NCBI GenBank assembly: GCA_052043515.1
Contig: JBQEQX010000001.1
Span: 124,001-188,000, forward strand
Direction of reading: 5' to 3'
Source: Ehrlichia sp052043515
GTDB taxonomy: Bacteria > Pseudomonadota > Alphaproteobacteria > Rickettsiales > Anaplasmataceae
Length of the DNA stretch: 64,000 bases
Within the stretch, counting starts at the first letter, position 1. Each line of letters begins with the position of its first letter. The translations under genes and the position numbers were made by a program. Positions 61,282 through 64,000 of the stretch are shown one piece after another. The notes beneath the pieces are model-generated. The model was not told where the DNA came from. It saw only the letters and a list, made by a program, of their open reading frames with translations, and did not search any database.

Positions 61282-61689
61282 TTAATCTCCTAAAAAAACA
61301 CCACACAAAATTTCTCCACCAACACCAAATTTACGAGCATTATAATCCGACATGATTCCCTTAGATGTAGACACTACGTACAAACCTAAACCGTTATAAA
61401 ATTTAGGCATATTCTTAGCTGAACAATAACACCTTTTACCTGGCCTCGATACCCTAGCTATTTGACTAATTACAGGTACACCATTATAATACTTAAGCTT
61501 CACCTCAAAAAATTTTATATTACTTCCCCTCGATCTTTCAGTAAAACCCTCTATGTACCCTTCCGAAAGTAAAATCTGCAGTATAGCATGAATAACATAA
61601 GAATAAGAAACCACTACTACCTTATTCATACTCAATTGGCCATTACGTATACTCGTTAAAAAATTAGCAACAGGATCTGACAACGACAC
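61282..61689 (-). CDS. rpsH: 30S ribosomal protein S8
   Basis: 135-aa platform protein that also binds its own operon mRNA in other bacteria. Begins SLSDPVANFLTSIRNGQLSM; the C-terminal signature is STSKGIMSDYNARKFGVGGE. Three bases separate it from rplF. It is intact. Confidence 0.97.
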   Translation of the reverse strand: MSLSDPVANFLTSIRNGQLSMNKVVVVSYSYVIHAILQILLSEGYIEGFTERSRGSNIKFFEVKLKYYNGVPVISQIARVSRPGKRCYCSAKNMPKFYNGLGLYVVSTSKGIMSDYNARKFGVGGEILCGVFLGD

Positions 61690-61709
61690 TACTCACCTCC
61701 CTTCAATAC

Positions 61710-62015
61710 TTACCAACTAGACTTAGTCAATCCAGGTATCTGCCCAATTGAACCTAACTGACGTAAAACAATACGAGAAATCTTAAACTTCCTATAACAA
61801 CCCCTAGGCCTTCCAGTAACTAAACATCTATTCCTAACCCTAACGTAAGATGAATCCCTAGGGAGTTTAGATAACCTTACCTGAGCTAAAAACCTATCAT
61901 TCATAGAAACAGATTGATCCTTAATTATAACCTTCAACTTATCTCTTTTATTTTTTAATCTATTACAAATCGATATACGCTTCAAATTTCTTTGTATAAC
62001 AGATTTTCTCGACAT
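61710..62015 (-). CDS. rpsN: 30S ribosomal protein S14
   Basis: 101-aa long-type S14, without the zinc-binding CxxC pairs. SVIQRNLKRISICNRLKNKR at the start; RNRCLVTGRPRGCYRKFKIS and LRQLGSIGQIPGLTKSSW are the family core and end. Lies between rplE and rpsH. No frameshift. Confidence 0.97.
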   Translation of the reverse strand: MSRKSVIQRNLKRISICNRLKNKRDKLKVIIKDQSVSMNDRFLAQVRLSKLPRDSSYVRVRNRCLVTGRPRGCYRKFKISRIVLRQLGSIGQIPGLTKSSW

Positions 62016-62027
62016 AAAACAACCCTT

Positions 62028-62561
62028 TTAATTAATAAACGGAAAACCAAACTCCATCAACAACACTTTTGCATCATTATCGTTAACTGCATTTGTAACA
62101 ATATTAATGTCCAAGCCTAGAATTTTATCTATTTTATCATAATCTATTTCCAAGAACGAAATATGTTCCTTTATACCAACAGACAAGTTACCACAACCAT
62201 CAAACTGACTAACGGATAACCCCTTAAAATCTTGCTCTCTAGGAAGAACAACGTGAATAAGCCTCTCCAAGAACTCATACATTTTATTATTTCTCAAAGT
62301 AACCTTACATCCTATGGGAAAACCTTTACGTATCTTAAAGCCAGCAATAGACTTCTTGGCGTAAGTCGCTACAGGTTTCTGCCCAGCTATCAGCGCTAGA
62401 TCACGAACACAAGAATTCATAACCTTGCTATCAGAACCCCTTACACCCAATCCTATATTCAAGCAAACCTTCACAATCTTAGGAACTTGCATCACATTAC
62501 TGTACCCAAGCTTGGCCTTAAGAGATGGGACAATATGACTTCTATATAAATCCTTCAACAT
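62028..62561 (-). CDS. rplE: 50S ribosomal protein L5
   Basis: 177-aa 5S rRNA and P-site tRNA contact protein. VMQVPKIVKVCLNIGLGVRG and ALIAGQKPVATYAKKSIAGF, then IRKGFPIGCKVTLRNNKMYE, are all uL5 motifs. Ends LLMEFGFPFIN. Intact; spacer to rplX is 8 bases. Confidence 0.97.
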   Translation of the reverse strand: MLKDLYRSHIVPSLKAKLGYSNVMQVPKIVKVCLNIGLGVRGSDSKVMNSCVRDLALIAGQKPVATYAKKSIAGFKIRKGFPIGCKVTLRNNKMYEFLERLIHVVLPREQDFKGLSVSQFDGCGNLSVGIKEHISFLEIDYDKIDKILGLDINIVTNAVNDNDAKVLLMEFGFPFIN

Positions 62562-62569
62562 AAAACAAC

Positions 62570-62899
62570 CTATTCTATAATTTTGCCAGAAGATTTCATG
62601 AAACGCACTTTTTTCTCATTAACAAATTTATATCCTACTCTCGTTCTAATCCCAAGTGCTGAATCAAATAATGCAATATTTGAAATATTTATAGGCCTTT
62701 CAACATTTATAATTCCACCATCGTTTTTCTGATTTGCTTTAACACTCTTTCTGCATACATTAACCCCAGAAACTACTGCAAAAAGCATATTTCTACCACC
62801 ACATTTTCTATTTACTATCTTAATTACCTTCCCTATTTTTCCCCTATCTTTGCCGCTAATCACCATAACATCATCACCAGAAATAATCTTCATACCCAT
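62570..62899 (-). CDS. rplX: 50S ribosomal protein L24
   Basis: 109-aa assembly-initiator protein with an N-terminal KOW motif: GDDVMVISGKDRGKIGKVIK. Later GGIINVERPINISNIALFDS and RTRVGYKFVNEKKVRFMKSS are typical. Start at 62899 or the ATG at 62893. Follows rplN with a one-base gap. Confidence 0.96.
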   Translation of the reverse strand: MGMKIISGDDVMVISGKDRGKIGKVIKIVNRKCGGRNMLFAVVSGVNVCRKSVKANQKNDGGIINVERPINISNIALFDSALGIRTRVGYKFVNEKKVRFMKSSGKIIE

Positions 62900-62900
62900 T

Positions 62901-63260
62901 TTACAACACCTCTACAGCTAAAGACATAACTTTAGAAAAAAGACCAAAAGGTAACTTTTTAATTGGACCAAATACACGAGTCCCCAGTGGATCACCCTGG
63001 TCATTAATTAACACAACAGCATTACTCGAAAACTTTATCACACTTCCATCCAATCTACGCACTGCATTTTTTACTCTAACAACCACTGCCCTATAAACTT
63101 TTCCTTTACTAACTTTCCCTCGTGGGGTAACTATCTTAGTAGACACGACAATAACGTCACCAACCGAAGCGGACTTTTTACCATTCAGCAACCCTATACA
63201 CAACACTTTACGCGCACCGGAATTATCAGCAACGTCCAACAAAGTATTTTTCTGTATCAT
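62901..63260 (-). CDS. rplN: 50S ribosomal protein L14
   Basis: 119-aa protein, MIQKNTLLDVADNSGARKVL at the start and SSNAVVLINDQGDPLGTRVF with GPIKKLP near the end, all uL14 signatures. Intact; between rpsQ and rplX. Confidence 0.98.
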   Translation of the reverse strand: MIQKNTLLDVADNSGARKVLCIGLLNGKKSASVGDVIVVSTKIVTPRGKVSKGKVYRAVVVRVKNAVRRLDGSVIKFSSNAVVLINDQGDPLGTRVFGPIKKLPFGLFSKVMSLAVEVL

Positions 63261-63281
63261 AATACTCCTCCTCCTACCACT

Positions 63282-63509
63282 TCATTGAACTACAACCCAT
63301 CTCTTAGTAGCAGATATGGGTATATGCTCCTTTATTTTAACAACGTCACCGCACCTATATCGATTATGCTCATCATGCACTACATAATTTTTACGCTTCC
63401 TTACTATCTTTTTGTACATGGCATGACTCACCATGCGTGAAACCATTACTTTTATAGTTTTATCACATTTCGCCCCAACTACAACTCCTGTTAAAACTTT
63501 ATTAGACAT
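63282..63509 (-). CDS. rpsQ: 30S ribosomal protein S17
   Basis: Small OB-fold protein of about 75 aa. LTGVVVGAKCDKTIKVMVSR and HDEHNRYRCGDVVKIKEHIP identify uS17; it ends ATKRWVVVQ. ATG 63509 (MSNKVLTG) is preferred over the frame's first ATG at 63533, which lies inside rpmC. Overlap with rpmC is 8 bases. Confidence 0.95.
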   Translation of the reverse strand: MSNKVLTGVVVGAKCDKTIKVMVSRMVSHAMYKKIVRKRKNYVVHDEHNRYRCGDVVKIKEHIPISATKRWVVVQ

Positions 63510-63705
63510 GCCTTTCCTCTTTTTTCCTTTCATTCAATACTGTTAACACTCTAGCTATATCTTTCCTTACATTTGCATAATAGAAATGATTACTCGACTT
63601 ATCAACTCTTTTACTTAATATAGCATCAACCAACTCTTTACGTAAATTCAACAACAACTCATGTAACTCACTATTAGTTTTAGATCTGATATCGATAATA
63701 TCCAT
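63502..63705 (-). CDS. rpmC: 50S ribosomal protein L29
   Basis: 67-aa two-helix protein at the exit tunnel. MDIIDIRSKTNSELHELLLN and RKELVDAILSKRVDKSSNHF, then VRKDIARVLTVLNERKKEE, match uL29. Between rplP and rpsQ. Intact. Confidence 0.95.
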   Translation of the reverse strand: MDIIDIRSKTNSELHELLLNLRKELVDAILSKRVDKSSNHFYYANVRKDIARVLTVLNERKKEERHV

Positions 63706-63716
63706 ACTCCATACCC

Positions 63717-64000
63717 TTACAATTCATCACTAATAAACTTACATTTCATCGGGAGCTTAGCTTGAGACTTCTTCAATGCCTCCCTAGCCAAACCTGCTGA
63801 AACTCCATCTATTTCAAACAATATCCTACCAGGCTTTACCTTACACACCCACATCTCAACACTACCCTTACCTTTTCCCATACGAACATCCATGGGTTTC
63901 TTGCTAACAGAAGTATGGCAAAACACTCTAATCCACACTTTACCCACACGCCTTAGTGCTCTCGAAATACTTCTTCTTGCTGACTCAATCTGTTTGGAAG
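63717..64000 (-). CDS. rplP: 50S ribosomal protein L16, N-terminus outside window
   Basis: Large-subunit protein near the A-site tRNA elbow. The frame continues to the window edge: SKQIESARRSISRALRRVGK is the typical internal part, followed by VWIRVFCHTSVSKKPMDVRM and GKGKGSVEMWVCKVKPGRIL. The GTG at 63947 is internal, not a start. About 94 codons are present; the first 40 or so lie beyond base 64000. The next gene out should be rpsC. Confidence 0.96.
   Translation of the reverse strand, partial: SKQIESARRSISRALRRVGKVWIRVFCHTSVSKKPMDVRMGKGKGSVEMWVCKVKPGRILFEIDGVSAGLAREALKKSQAKLPMKCKFISDEL

Overview
The window looks like chromosomal DNA of an Anaplasmataceae bacterium, most likely an Ehrlichia. 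The reasons are strong AT richness, genes separated by many long gene-free stretches, a Rickettsiales-style gene set (pal, purA, scattered Mrp antiporter genes, ComEC, pseudo-operonic housekeeping genes) and the order rplP to rplQ with secY and adk inside. No phage, insertion sequence, CRISPR array or foreign-looking block was seen. The species was not determined.

Layout. 1-9,000: lysA (start outside the window), rpmB, priA, a class I glutamine amidotransferase-like lipoprotein, hemD and an M24B aminopeptidase. 9,500-19,000: an aspartic protease, a 3'-5' exonuclease, era, a decayed inverted copy of the era/exonuclease junction, ffh, an MrpD-like antiporter subunit, a Coq10/RatA-like protein, a probable 6S RNA and dnaK. 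19,000-26,500: rne, an Mrp antiporter cluster (F, G, A C-terminal part, B, C), tkt and an M32 carboxypeptidase homologue without its zinc motif. 27,300-36,200: pal, purA, ruvX, nrdA with a tandem NrdR-box operator over its promoter, tRNA-Glu, ispA, a membrane-anchored protein with two FKBP-like domains, and a ThiO-like oxidase. 36,800-51,700: dnaB, tadA, rpmF-plsX-fabH, tgt, pstB, dapB with a flavin reductase, ubiA, rpmH-rnpA, an AGCS-family transporter and comEC. 52,500-64,000: pheT, then a continuous minus-strand block rplQ-rpoA-rpsK-rpsM-adk-secY-rplO-rpsE-rplR-rplF-rpsH-rpsN-rplE-rplX-rplN-rpsQ-rpmC-rplP.

The most pervasive signal is frameshifting. In 21 genes, many of them essential (dnaK, pheT, rpoA, secY, adk, era, rplR, rpmF), the reading frame breaks at 31 homopolymer runs of 5-8 identical bases. 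In 30 of them removing one base restores a full-length family member whose total length is divisible by three; the remaining one (comEC) needs minus two or plus one. Homopolymer over-calling in the sequence is the simplest explanation. The genes are therefore annotated here as single genes over their corrected span, with the break positions given. Transcriptional slippage is the biological alternative.

The observations most worth following are the NrdR operator exactly overlaying the nrdA promoter, the probable 6S RNA between dnaK and the Coq10-like gene, the M32 peptidase homologue with HExxH replaced, the twin FKBP-like membrane protein next to ispA, and the inverted remnant of the era/exonuclease junction.
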